In this document: piece by piece, positions 14,685 through 21,871 of the stretch
Numbering within the stretch: position 1 is the stretch's first letter
How the letters are laid out: each line of letters starts with the position of its first letter
Source of the DNA: Comamonadaceae bacterium CG_4_10_14_3_um_filter_60_75
Lineage (GTDB): Bacteria > Pseudomonadota > Gammaproteobacteria > Burkholderiales > Burkholderiaceae_C
Direction of reading: 5' to 3'
Length of the DNA: 24,698 nt
Assembly: GCA_002784245.1 (NCBI GenBank)
Contig: PFKL01000164.1
Location: forward strand, 1-24,698
Made by a program: the position numbers and the translations under genes
The notes under the pieces: generated by a model
The model's input: the letters and a program-made list of their open reading frames with translations, nothing else
Told to the model about the DNA's origin: nothing
Database searches by the model: none

Positions 14685-15326
14685 TCACCACCGCTTGCCC
14701 GTTTGACGTTCCAGCATCGGGCGTACCCGCTCAGAAATCGCCTCGCGCGCCCGGAATATGCGCGACCGCACGGTGCCGATTGGGCAAGCCATCAGCGCTG
14801 CAATGTCTTCGTAACTCAAGCCCTCCATCTCGCGCAGGGTAATCGCCTGGCGCAAATCCTCTGGCAACTGCGCCAGCACCTCCTCAATCACCTGCGTAAT
14901 TTCCTTGGCGGCCAACGCCGATTCAGGTGTTTCCTCTGTGCTTGGTTCGTTTCTGCTGATAAAAGTTTCATCGTCGTCATCTTTTGACGCAAGCGCGCTC
15001 TCGGACACCGTGGGATCGTGCTTAAGCGCAAGCAAAAACTTCTTGGCGGTATTGACGGCAATACGGTACAGCCAGGTATAAAACTGCGCATCGCCGCGAA
15101 ACTGGTGCAGCGCCCGGTAGGCGCGGATGAAGGTCTCTTGCGCGATGTCAGGAACCAGGTCGACATCACGCACCATGCGGCCAACCAAGCGCTCCACTCG
15201 CCGCTGGTACTTGATCACCAGCAGTTCAAATGCCCGCTGATCGCCAGCGCGCGCGCGCTCAACCAACAACAAGTCGCTGTCGCCAGGCAAACTCACGCGT
15301 ACGTCATCGGACTGCTGGAGCGTCAT
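14685..15326 (-). CDS. rpoE: RNA polymerase sigma factor RpoE (AlgU-like, ECF)
   Basis: Extracytoplasmic-function sigma factor that directs transcription of envelope-stress genes. The 213-residue protein has sigma region 2 (about 25-98; LVIKYQRRVERLVGRMVRD, DLVPDIAQETFIRAYRAL, FYTWLYRIAVNTAKKFL), an unusually long acidic linker (about 105-140, with SKDDDDETF and PSTEETPES), and region 4 with the helix-turn-helix GLSYEDIAALMACPIGTVRS (169-188) and RIFRAREAI. The ATG has GAGG 7 bases upstream and overlaps the YgfX-like gene by four bases (ATGA). rseA and rseB follow, as in the classical rpoE operon. Autoregulation is expected from the family, but I could not identify an RpoE-type promoter by eye. 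Confidence 0.95.
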   Translation of the reverse strand: MTLQQSDDVRVSLPGDSDLLLVERARAGDQRAFELLVIKYQRRVERLVGRMVRDVDLVPDIAQETFIRAYRALHQFRGDAQFYTWLYRIAVNTAKKFLLALKHDPTVSESALASKDDDDETFISRNEPSTEETPESALAAKEITQVIEEVLAQLPEDLRQAITLREMEGLSYEDIAALMACPIGTVRSRIFRAREAISERVRPMLERQTGKRW

Positions 15327-15778
15327 GCCGACACCTCAGGACTGCCATCAACCTGGGGATCGTGCTGTCTGGCAAAAACAGCACGCCGCAGATCAAGCCA
15401 ACGCTGGGGTTGCCGTGCGTGCGCCAGCCACAACCAGCGCACCCGGGACTGCGCGTCGCTGGTACGCACCAGCAAGGTCTGCTGCAAATCAAGTTGCACG
15501 CCCAGCGTCACTTGCTGCGTTTGAGCCGGATCAACCCACTGCCAGCTGTCACCCGTGAATCGCAGGTCACCCTGCGGCGAGCGCCACCAGCCCCAGGCCG
15601 CGAAAAACAGACACAGCAGCCACACCAACCAGGCGACTGTGTGCCGAGCCAGTAACAGATCGGGTTGGACCGTCCAGACCAGCAGGTTCGCCGCGCCGGC
15701 GAACACCATACAAACCACTACTGCCGCGTGGAAATACGAACGCCCGACCGGGTAACTGACCACTGGGGCGTTGTGCAT
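15323..15778 (-). CDS. YgfX-like two-helix membrane protein
   Basis: A 151-residue protein with two N-terminal membrane helices (about 16-37 and 47-66, ending AAWGWWRS) and a soluble part rich in beta strands and tryptophan. The C-terminal segment LWLAHARQPQRWLDLRRAVF resembles the end of Escherichia coli YgfX (CptA), where LWLA and a later W-DLRR occur at the same places, and the whole topology matches. E. coli YgfX is reported to act on cytoskeletal proteins MreB and FtsZ and is encoded beside sdhE. In several gammaproteobacteria the sdhE-ygfX pair lies next to nadB-rpoE, so the location here supports the homology. A TTG at 15799 could extend it by seven residues. It overlaps rpoE by four bases, so it is probably the first gene of the stress operon. 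Confidence 0.6.
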   Translation of the reverse strand: MHNAPVVSYPVGRSYFHAAVVVCMVFAGAANLLVWTVQPDLLLARHTVAWLVWLLCLFFAAWGWWRSPQGDLRFTGDSWQWVDPAQTQQVTLGVQLDLQQTLLVRTSDAQSRVRWLWLAHARQPQRWLDLRRAVFARQHDPQVDGSPEVSA

Positions 15779-15832
15779 GGAGGCAATACCCTGGTGCAAG
15801 CCGATTCGACGGGACCGCTCGCCCCGGCGAGA

Positions 15833-17080
15833 TCAAGATACGCGCTTGAATACCAGGGACCCGTTGGTCCCACCAAAACCGAAGTTGTTTTTGACAGCGA
15901 CGTCGATTTTCATGTCGCGCGCGGTGTTGGCGCAGTAGTCCAGATCACAGTCGTCATCTTGGTTGAAGATGTTGATCGTCGGCGGGCTCTTCTGATGATG
16001 CAGCGCGAGTACCGTGACCACCGATTCCAGGCCACCGGCACCGCCTAACAGGTGTCCAGTCATGGACTTGGTGGAATTGACCACCACGTTCCTGGCATGG
16101 TCACCGAGCGCCGCCTTGATGGCATTCGATTCGTTGATGTCACCCAGCGGCGTTGAGGTGCCGTGCGCATTGACATAGTTGACCTGGTCGGCATTGATGC
16201 CCGCGTTGCACAGCGCGCTGACGATGGCACGGCGCGGACCGTCCATGTTTGGTGCGGTCATGTGACCCGCGTCGGCACTCATGCCAAAGCCCGCCAATTC
16301 GGCGTAAATCTTGGCACCACGTGCCTTGGCGTGGTTGTATTCTTCCAACACCATGACACCAGCGCCCTCGCCCAACACGAAACCGTCGCGGTCCTTGTCA
16401 AAAGGGCGTGACGCCGTGGCCGGGTCGTCGTTGCGGGTGCTTAAAGCGCGCATGGCGGCAAAACCGCCGACACCTAAAGCGGACACCGCCGCTTCAGAGC
16501 CTCCGGCAACAACCACATCGGCGTCGCCGTACTCAATCATCCGACCAGCCTGGCCGATGCAATGCAAACCGGTGGTGCACGCGGTCACGATGGCCAGATT
16601 GGGGCCTTTGAAACCGTAACGGATAGACACATGACCGGCGATCATGTTGACGATGGTCGAGGGCACAAAGAACGGTGAAATACGGCGCGCGCCACGCGCA
16701 ACATACTCGGAATGCACCGTTTCGATCATCGGCAAACCACCAATGCCCGAACCAATGACACAGCCAATGCGGGTGGCCAGCTCTTCACTCAAAGCATCGC
16801 CTGTGGGCAAACCGGCATCAGCCACCGCCTGTGCTGCAGCGGCAATGCCGTAATGGATAAAGGTGTCCATCGTGCGCGCTTCTTTCGCGCTCATGTAGGA
16901 CTCGATATCAAAACCTTTGACTTCGCCAGCAACTTTGCAATTGAAAGTGGCGGCGTCAAATTTGGTAATCAGGCCAACACCCGATTGACCAGCGAGCAAA
17001 TTGGCCCAGGTCGCATCAACGGTGTTTCCAACCGGACTGATACAACCTAAACCTGTGACAACAACGCGGCGACGGGACAT
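15833..17080 (-). CDS. fabF: beta-ketoacyl-ACP synthase II FabF
   Basis: Condenses malonyl-ACP with a growing acyl-ACP in chain elongation. The 415-residue thiolase-fold protein has the active-site cysteine Cys168 in VTACTTGLH, the two histidines His306 (NAHGTSTPLGD) and His343 (TGHLLGGAGG) and Lys338 (NSTKSM), so the Cys-His-His triad is complete. It ends with the typical NNFGFGGTNGSLVFKR. The start is ATG 17080 (MSRRRVVVTGLGCISPVGN); an upstream TTG at 17092 would add four atypical residues. There is no strong ribosome site. It lies 145 bases after acpP, with a hairpin in between, and 54 bases before the YgfX-like gene. Confidence 0.96.
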   Translation of the reverse strand: MSRRRVVVTGLGCISPVGNTVDATWANLLAGQSGVGLITKFDAATFNCKVAGEVKGFDIESYMSAKEARTMDTFIHYGIAAAAQAVADAGLPTGDALSEELATRIGCVIGSGIGGLPMIETVHSEYVARGARRISPFFVPSTIVNMIAGHVSIRYGFKGPNLAIVTACTTGLHCIGQAGRMIEYGDADVVVAGGSEAAVSALGVGGFAAMRALSTRNDDPATASRPFDKDRDGFVLGEGAGVMVLEEYNHAKARGAKIYAELAGFGMSADAGHMTAPNMDGPRRAIVSALCNAGINADQVNYVNAHGTSTPLGDINESNAIKAALGDHARNVVVNSTKSMTGHLLGGAGGLESVVTVLALHHQKSPPTINIFNQDDDCDLDYCANTARDMKIDVAVKNNFGFGGTNGSLVFKRVS

Positions 17081-17199
17081 GGTGGTAAACAATCAGTGGT
17101 TAATCTGGAATAGTGCACGGGACCCGGGCAGGTTCCGCACAGTCGAACGGTGGCTTGACGCAGGCGCAAAGTCAACGTCCAGCACGCCTGCCAAGAGCA

Positions 17200-17217
17200 G
17201 GTGGCGCAAGCGCCACC
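17200..17217 (-). other. hairpin after acpP
   Basis: GGTGGCG-CTTG-CGCCACC (read on the minus strand, 17217-17200) is a perfect 7-base-pair stem with a 4-base loop, 8 bases past the acpP stop. No T-run follows, so it is not a standard intrinsic terminator. It may protect the abundant acpP mRNA 3' end or set its ratio to fabF in the downstream transcript. The remaining 119 bases before fabF show nothing else clear. Confidence 0.45.
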
Positions 17218-17225
17218 CACATTCA

Positions 17226-17465
17226 CTACGCTTTTTTGTGGGTATTGGCGTAGTCCACCGCGTTTTGCACCGTGGTGATTTTTTCAGCGTCTTCGTCCGG
17301 GATCTCAATGCCAAACTCGTCTTCAAGCGCCATCACCAACTCGACGGTGTCCAGGGAATCGGCACCCAAATCGGCCACAAAGGCTTTTTCATTGGTGACT
17401 TGGGATTCTTCAACACCGAGTTGTTCGGCAATGATTTTCTTAACGCGTGCTTCAATATCGCTCAT
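17226..17465 (-). CDS. acpP: acyl carrier protein AcpP
   Basis: Carries the growing acyl chain on a 4'-phosphopantetheine arm for all FAS II enzymes and donates it to PlsX and lipid A synthesis. The 79-residue, very acidic four-helix protein has the attachment site GADSLDTVELVMALEDEFGI, with Ser37 as the modified residue. The preferred start is ATG 17465 (MSDIEARVKK), with TGAGGGAACTC placing GAGG 7 bases upstream; a start at 17477 would add MREL and remove that ribosome site. Flanking gaps of 117 bases (to fabG) and 145 bases (to fabF) suggest its own promoter and RNA-level control, fitting the high expression of ACP. AcpS, which modifies it, is encoded at 2926-3333. Confidence 0.97.
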   Translation of the reverse strand: MSDIEARVKKIIAEQLGVEESQVTNEKAFVADLGADSLDTVELVMALEDEFGIEIPDEDAEKITTVQNAVDYANTHKKA

Positions 17466-17498
17466 GAGTTCCCTCAAAGGGTTGTAAAAAGATCCGAG

Positions 17499-17504
17499 AT
17501 TTTA
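17499..17504 (-). promoter_or_regulatory. acpP: possible acpP -10 element
   Basis: On the minus strand TAAAAT lies 34 bases upstream of the acpP ATG in the otherwise non-coding fabG-acpP gap. No good -35 hexamer is found 16-18 bases upstream, so this is only a suggestion, made because acpP commonly has its own promoter. Confidence 0.25.
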
Positions 17505-17582
17505 GCCGGGCTTGAAAAGCTCTCTCTAACCCGACCGCCGACCGGACACCGCGGCTTTATTTTGCTGCTATTTAACCACCAA

Positions 17583-18332
17583 TCAGGCCATGAACATACC
17601 GCCGTTGACGTGCAGTTCCTGACCCGTCACATAGGCGGCCTGTGGCGACGCGAGATAGGCCACCGCGTGGGCAATATCGGCTGGCTTGCCCAGATGCCCG
17701 AGCGGGATCTGGCTCAACAGGGCCTTTTGCTGTTCATCGGCCAAGCCCGCTGTCATGTCGGTCTCAATAAAGCCCGGGGCGACACAATTGACGGTGATAT
17801 TGCGCGAACCCAGTTCCCGCGCCAACGCACGCGTCATACCAGCCACGCCGGCTTTGGCGGCGGCGTAATTGGCTTGGCCCGGGTTGCCCGAAGCACCCAC
17901 CACCGACGTGATGCTGATGATGCGGCCATAGCGCTGCTTCATCATGGTGCGCATGACCGAGCGGCTCATGCGAAAAACGGCTTTGAGATTGGTGTCAAGC
18001 ACCGCGTCCCACTCATCGTCTTTCATGCGCATGGCCAGGTTGTCACGGGTGATACCGGCGTTGTTGACCAACACATGCAAACGACCATGCTCTTTGGTGA
18101 TGGCGTCGATCAGCGCGTCGACGCCAGCGGCATCGTTGACGTTGAGGTTTTTGCCAGCGCAGCCCGGAAAAGCAGCCAGCGCTTGGCTGATGTTGGACGC
18201 ACCGTCGTCAGTAGTGGCGGTACCGATCACTTTGAGGCCACGCTGCGCCAACGCCAGCGCGATGGCCGCGCCGATACCGCGAGAGGCCCCGGTGACCAAC
18301 GCCACCTGCCCCGCAAATTCAATACTGCTCAT
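17583..18332 (-). CDS. fabG: 3-oxoacyl-ACP reductase FabG
   Basis: NADPH-dependent reductase that converts 3-oxoacyl-ACP to (R)-3-hydroxyacyl-ACP. The 249-residue short-chain dehydrogenase shows the cofactor motif TGASRGIGAAIA (about 14-25), NNAG (90-93), and the catalytic set Ser143 (ITSVVG), Tyr156 and Lys160 (YAAAK). It ends with the usual GQELHVNGGMFMA. Length and motifs are canonical. Its ATG overlaps the fabD stop by four bases (ATGA), indicating coupling with fabD, and acpP follows after 117 bases. Confidence 0.96.
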   Translation of the reverse strand: MSSIEFAGQVALVTGASRGIGAAIALALAQRGLKVIGTATTDDGASNISQALAAFPGCAGKNLNVNDAAGVDALIDAITKEHGRLHVLVNNAGITRDNLAMRMKDDEWDAVLDTNLKAVFRMSRSVMRTMMKQRYGRIISITSVVGASGNPGQANYAAAKAGVAGMTRALARELGSRNITVNCVAPGFIETDMTAGLADEQQKALLSQIPLGHLGKPADIAHAVAYLASPQAAYVTGQELHVNGGMFMA

Positions 18333-19288
18333 GCTTGCGTCTCCAGCACGGACTTCACTTCCGCCAAACTGGCGATATCAAACAAGGAGATGCCTTGCAT
18401 GTCTGGTGCAATCCTCCGGGTCATGCCAGCGAGCACTTTACCAGGACCGCATTCCACCAGAGTCGACAGGCCGCGCGCCTGCAGCGCCTGCACACACTCG
18501 ACCCAGCGCACCGGGCCAAACGCCTGACGGTACAAAGCGTCGCGAATGCGTTCAGGGTCATTCTCAACGGTCACGTCAACATTGTTGACTACAGCGATCC
18601 GTGGCGCAGCAAACACCGTGTCAACGAGTTTTTGCCGCAAAGCCTCGGCCGCGGGCTTCATCAAGCAGGAGTGAAACGGCGCCGATACCGGCAGTGGCAA
18701 AGCGCGCTTGGCACCCTGGGCTTTGAGCGTGATACAGGCTTGCTCGACGGCCGCTTTGGAGCCGGCAATGACGGTTTGACCCGGGTCATTGAAATTGACT
18801 GCCTCGACGACTTCAGGCGAATTCTGACCAAACGTGCCAGTGACCTGGTGGCAAATCTCGGTGACCTTGGCGGCTTCCATACCCAAAATGGCGGCCATCG
18901 CGCCTTGTCCGACCGGCACCGCGTCTTGCATCGCCTGCGCCCGGAAACGCACCAGCGGCGCCGCCTGCGCCAGCGACAAAACGCCAGCAGCAACCAGCGC
19001 CGAATATTCACCCAGTGAGTGACCCGCCACAGCCTGCGGCGCCACACCCACTTCGGCCATCCAGACGCGGTAGGCCGCAACGCCGGCCAACAGCATCACC
19101 GGCTGTGTGTTGGTCGTCAACGCCAGCGCTTCTTTGGACCCCTCTTTAATGAGTCGCCCCAAATCTTCACCCATCGCATCGGACGCTTCCTGCACTGCCA
19201 GACGCACCTGTGGGTGCTCGCCCCACCCATCAAGCATGCCCACAGACTGCGAGCCTTGCCCTGGAAAAACAAAAGCAAAAGGTTTCAT
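18329..19288 (-). CDS. fabD: malonyl-CoA:ACP transacylase FabD
   Basis: Moves malonyl from CoA to ACP, supplying the extender unit for FabH and FabF. The 319-residue protein has PGQGSQSVGM at the N-terminus (9-18), the nucleophile Ser91 in GHSLGEYSALVA and the catalytic His206 in PVSAPFHSCLM. The conserved GKVLAGM occurs near the C-terminus. The frame continues to 19321, but ATG 19288 (MKPFAFVFPGQGSQ) gives the family N-terminus; its ribosome site is weak (AAGCGG). It lies 70 bases after fabH and overlaps fabG by four bases. Confidence 0.96.
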   Translation of the reverse strand: MKPFAFVFPGQGSQSVGMLDGWGEHPQVRLAVQEASDAMGEDLGRLIKEGSKEALALTTNTQPVMLLAGVAAYRVWMAEVGVAPQAVAGHSLGEYSALVAAGVLSLAQAAPLVRFRAQAMQDAVPVGQGAMAAILGMEAAKVTEICHQVTGTFGQNSPEVVEAVNFNDPGQTVIAGSKAAVEQACITLKAQGAKRALPLPVSAPFHSCLMKPAAEALRQKLVDTVFAAPRIAVVNNVDVTVENDPERIRDALYRQAFGPVRWVECVQALQARGLSTLVECGPGKVLAGMTRRIAPDMQGISLFDIASLAEVKSVLETQA

Positions 19289-19349
19289 GTGTCCGCTTGA
19301 AAGTAAATATTTTGACAACAAAAAAGAACTCCAGCCCTTATGGAATAAT

Positions 19350-19367
19350 CGTCAGTAGCTATATTTT
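19350..19367. repeat. dispersed repeat, copy B2
   Basis: CGTCAGTAGCTATATTTT here is identical over 18 bases to 7513-7530 at the start of era. On the minus strand it supplies the last two codons (AAA ATA) and the TAG stop of fabH and then runs into the fabH-fabD gap. Similarity outside the 18 bases is low, so boundaries are those of the exact match. Confidence 0.6.
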
Positions 19368-20336
19368 AAGAAGTACAGAACCCCAGGTAAAACCGCCACC
19401 TACGCCTTCAAGCAACAGAATTTGCCCACGCTTGACTTGGCCTTGACGCACGGCGGTGTCGAGCGCCAGTGGAATCGACGCAGCCGAGGTGTTGCCATGC
19501 TGATCAACGGTCACCACCACTTTGTCCATCGGCAATTTGAGCTTGCGCGCGGTACTTTGCATGATACGGATATTGGCCTGGTGTGGCACCAGCCAGTCAA
19601 TGTCAGCCTCGGTCTTACCCGCCTTCGCCAGCACGGCACGCGCGGTTTCGTCCAACACACCCACGGCGAGCTTGAATACGGCTTGCCCATCCATGCGCAG
19701 CAGCGGCACGCCCAGGATTTCGCCACCGCAGACGTGCCCTGGCACACACAACATGTCGGTGTGCTTGCCATCGGCGTGCATGTCGGTCGCCAGAATGCCC
19801 GGCTCGCTGGAAGCCTCCAGCACCACAGCGCCAGCGCCATCGCCAAAAAGCACACAAGTGGTGCGATCCTTGAAATCCAGTATCCGTGAAAACACCTCGG
19901 CTCCCACCACCAGGGCTTTTTTGGCCGAGCCCGTCTTGATCAAGGAGTCCGCCAGCGTGAGTGCGTAGATAAAACCACAACACACCGCCTGCACGTCAAA
20001 AGCTGCGCCGCCCTTGGAGCCCAACCTGCCCTGCAGAATGCAGGCCGTCGATGGAAACACCATATCTGGCGTCGAGGTGCCCACGATCAGCAAATCAATG
20101 TCACTGGCCGGGACACCGGCGGCTTCCAGCGCCTGCTGGCAGGCGCGTAATGCGAGGTCGCTGGTCGTCTCTCCTTCGCTCACAAAATGGCGCGCCCGGA
20201 TGCCGGTGCGCTCGACAATCCAGTCGTCGCTCGACTCAACGCCCTGCGCCGCCAGTCGGGCAACCATGTCGGCATTGGTCAGGCGTTGCGGTGGCAGATA
20301 ACTGCCAGTGCCGGTAATACGTGAGTAAAGGGTCAT
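19359..20336 (-). CDS. fabH: beta-ketoacyl-ACP synthase III FabH
   Basis: Starts fatty-acid synthesis by condensing acetyl-CoA with malonyl-ACP. The 325-residue protein has the complete triad: Cys119 in DVQAVCCGFIYAL (a second Cys replaces the usual Ser after it), His252 in VPHQANIRIM and Asn282 in GNTSAAS. VERTGIRARHF near the N-terminus and LLEGVGGGFTWGSVLL near the C-terminus are typical. The ATG has AAGG about 8 bases upstream and lies 3 bases after the plsX stop, so plsX and fabH are coupled. The last two codons and the stop fall in repeat B2, giving an LKI end. Confidence 0.96.
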   Translation of the reverse strand: MTLYSRITGTGSYLPPQRLTNADMVARLAAQGVESSDDWIVERTGIRARHFVSEGETTSDLALRACQQALEAAGVPASDIDLLIVGTSTPDMVFPSTACILQGRLGSKGGAAFDVQAVCCGFIYALTLADSLIKTGSAKKALVVGAEVFSRILDFKDRTTCVLFGDGAGAVVLEASSEPGILATDMHADGKHTDMLCVPGHVCGGEILGVPLLRMDGQAVFKLAVGVLDETARAVLAKAGKTEADIDWLVPHQANIRIMQSTARKLKLPMDKVVVTVDQHGNTSAASIPLALDTAVRQGQVKRGQILLLEGVGGGFTWGSVLLKI

Positions 20337-20339
20337 AAA

Positions 20340-21389
20340 TTAGCCTTGTAGAGCAGCTTCATTGGGTAACGCGGTCGCAACCGGCGTCAAGAGGGGTGCT
20401 GCATGGGCAATCCGCGCTTGAACCCGCTCCAATAAATTGTTTCGGGCGGCATCATACGCCCGGCTTAAAGCGTAGCCAAAAGCCAGCTCGTCGGCCGAGC
20501 CGTGGCTCTTGAACACCAGCCCGCGCAGCCCAAGCAATGCGCCACCGTTGTAGCGGCGATGATCCATCCGCTTTTTAAGCGCAGATATTACCGGATAAGC
20601 AACAATAGCCGACAATTTTGTCAAGATGTTGTTGGAAAACTCTTTTTTCAGGAAATCGACAATCATTTTGGCCAAGCCTTCACTGGCTTTCAGCGCCACA
20701 TTGCCGACAAACCCGTCACAGACAACAATATCGGTGGTACCTTTGAAAATATCATTGCCCTCGACATTGCCGTAAAAATTCAAATCACCGGCTTTAGACG
20801 CAGTACGCAACAGTTCACCGGCTTTTTTGATAACTTCGTTGCCTTTTATCGCCTCTTCGCCGATATTCAAAAGCCCAACAGTTGGATTTTGTTCGCCGCT
20901 GAGTACCGACACCAGCGCAGAACCCATCACCGCAAACTGTAACAGATGCTCTGCCGAGCAATCCACATTGGCTCCCATATCCAGCACAGTCGTGCCATGC
21001 CCTTTGGCGTTTGGAATTTGGGCGGCAATGGCCGGACGATCGATACCATCCAATGTTTTTAAAAGATAACGAGAGATAGCCATCAAAGCAGCTGTGTTAC
21101 CAGCAGATACCACGGCTTGCGCTTTTCCGTCCTTGATCTGGGCAATCGCAACGCGCATTGAAGAGTCTTTCTTTCGACGCAAGGCCGCTTCCAGCGGGTC
21201 ATCCATGGTGACCACCTCGCTGGCCAACACTACCGTTGCCCTGGCGTGTTTAAATCCGGCCATGCTGTCGGGCAAACCGACCACGATCAGGCGCACATCG
21301 GCATGTTGCTCCAAAAAATGGGCGCAAGCAGGCAAAGTGACACGCGGGCCATGGTCCCCCCCCATGCAATCAACGGCAATAGTGATCAT
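20340..21389 (-). CDS. plsX: phosphate acyltransferase PlsX
   Basis: Converts acyl-ACP plus phosphate to acyl-phosphate, the donor used by PlsY to begin phospholipid synthesis; a peripheral membrane enzyme. The 349-residue protein has the family opening ITIAVDCMGGDHGPRVTLPA, the loop DPLEAALRRKKDSSMRVA, VSAGNTAALMAISRYLLKTL, LDMGANVDC, GLLNIGEEAIKGNE and CDGFVGNVALKASEG. The preferred start is ATG 21389; the frame extends to a TTG at 21422, whose extra residues are not family-like. No strong ribosome site precedes it. It lies 109 bases after rpmF, beyond a strong hairpin, and 3 bases before fabH. The C-terminal Ala-rich tail of about 20 residues is longer than usual. Confidence 0.95.
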   Translation of the reverse strand: MITIAVDCMGGDHGPRVTLPACAHFLEQHADVRLIVVGLPDSMAGFKHARATVVLASEVVTMDDPLEAALRRKKDSSMRVAIAQIKDGKAQAVVSAGNTAALMAISRYLLKTLDGIDRPAIAAQIPNAKGHGTTVLDMGANVDCSAEHLLQFAVMGSALVSVLSGEQNPTVGLLNIGEEAIKGNEVIKKAGELLRTASKAGDLNFYGNVEGNDIFKGTTDIVVCDGFVGNVALKASEGLAKMIVDFLKKEFSNNILTKLSAIVAYPVISALKKRMDHRRYNGGALLGLRGLVFKSHGSADELAFGYALSRAYDAARNNLLERVQARIAHAAPLLTPVATALPNEAALQG

Positions 21390-21446
21390 GAATGGACTAC
21401 AACGACATTTTTCTTGGAACAAAACAGTCTAGCCCGCAAAAGCGAA

Positions 21447-21480
21447 GGCCCGAGGCTACACACGCAGGTAGCCTCGGGCC
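21447..21480 (-). terminator. strong hairpin between rpmF and plsX (attenuating terminator)
   Basis: GGCCCGAGGCTAC (21447-21459) pairs perfectly with GTAGCCTCGGGCC (21468-21480) around an 8-base loop. Outside, CCGCAAAA on the left can pair with TTTTTGCGG on the right, making a longer interrupted stem. On the minus strand it begins 18 bases past the rpmF stop and is followed by TTCGCTTTTGCGG, a weak U-tract. It probably cuts most rpmF transcripts while letting a fraction continue into plsX-fabH-fabD-fabG. An mRNA-stabilising stem is an alternative. Confidence 0.65.
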
Positions 21481-21498
21481 AAAGGACTTTTTGCGGTT

Positions 21499-21681
21499 TT
21501 AGGCTTCAGACTTGGTCTTGAGGACCTTGCGACCACGGTAAAACCCGGTCGGACTGATGTGGTGACGCAGGTGCGTTTCACCAGTGGTCGATTCGACCGC
21601 AATACCAGGCACAACCAAGGCATTGTGCGAGCGGTGCATACCGCGTTTTGAAGGTGACTTTTTGTTTTGTTGGACGGCCAT
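21499..21681 (-). CDS. rpmF: 50S ribosomal protein L32
   Basis: Small basic protein of the large ribosomal subunit. The 60-residue sequence starts MAVQQNKKSPSKRGMHRSHN and ends GFYRGRKVLKTKSEA, matching proteobacterial L32 in length and motif. The HHISPTGFYRG segment has no cysteine pair, so this is a zinc-independent L32 form. The ATG has a strong ribosome site (AGGAG, 7 bases upstream). A promoter-like TATACT lies about 90 bases upstream. rpmF followed by plsX and fab genes is a classic bacterial arrangement linking ribosome and lipid synthesis. Confidence 0.97.
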   Translation of the reverse strand: MAVQQNKKSPSKRGMHRSHNALVVPGIAVESTTGETHLRHHISPTGFYRGRKVLKTKSEA

Positions 21682-21768
21682 GATCCGCTCCTAGCGCAAG
21701 TAGACTGCCCAAAATCAGGCAGCGAGGGTTGTGGGGATGCACACACCGGGTGTGGGCAAAAGCTATAG

Positions 21769-21774
21769 AGTATA
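21769..21774 (-). promoter_or_regulatory. rpmF: probable rpmF promoter (-10 element)
   Basis: TATACT on the minus strand, inside the 190-base yceD-rpmF gap, is a good -10 match; the -35 region 17 bases further up is poor (AAAGAG). The leader of about 80 bases contains two small hairpins, CACACC/GGTGTG near 21740-21755 and CTGCC/GGCAG at 21705-21722, the second ending 24 bases before the rpmF ATG. This promoter would feed rpmF and, through the hairpin, the lipid genes. Confidence 0.45.
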
Positions 21775-21871
21775 ACCGAACCGCGTGTCGTCTCTTTGGG
21801 CAGGGTGCGATTTAAACAGTGTCAGTGCTGAAGGTCATAGGGAGCAAGGCAAACCCGGTCGCCAGGCCAGC

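Noticed and set aside
15790..15840. Terminator after fabF (CTCGCC/GGCGAG inverted repeat)
   Set aside because: The loop would be only two bases and no T-run follows, so it is not a credible terminator.
17001..18527. 508-codon plus-strand open frame
   Set aside because: It lies antisense across fabF, acpP and fabG, all of which have intact catalytic motifs on the minus strand; the frame is a by-product of high GC and codon bias.
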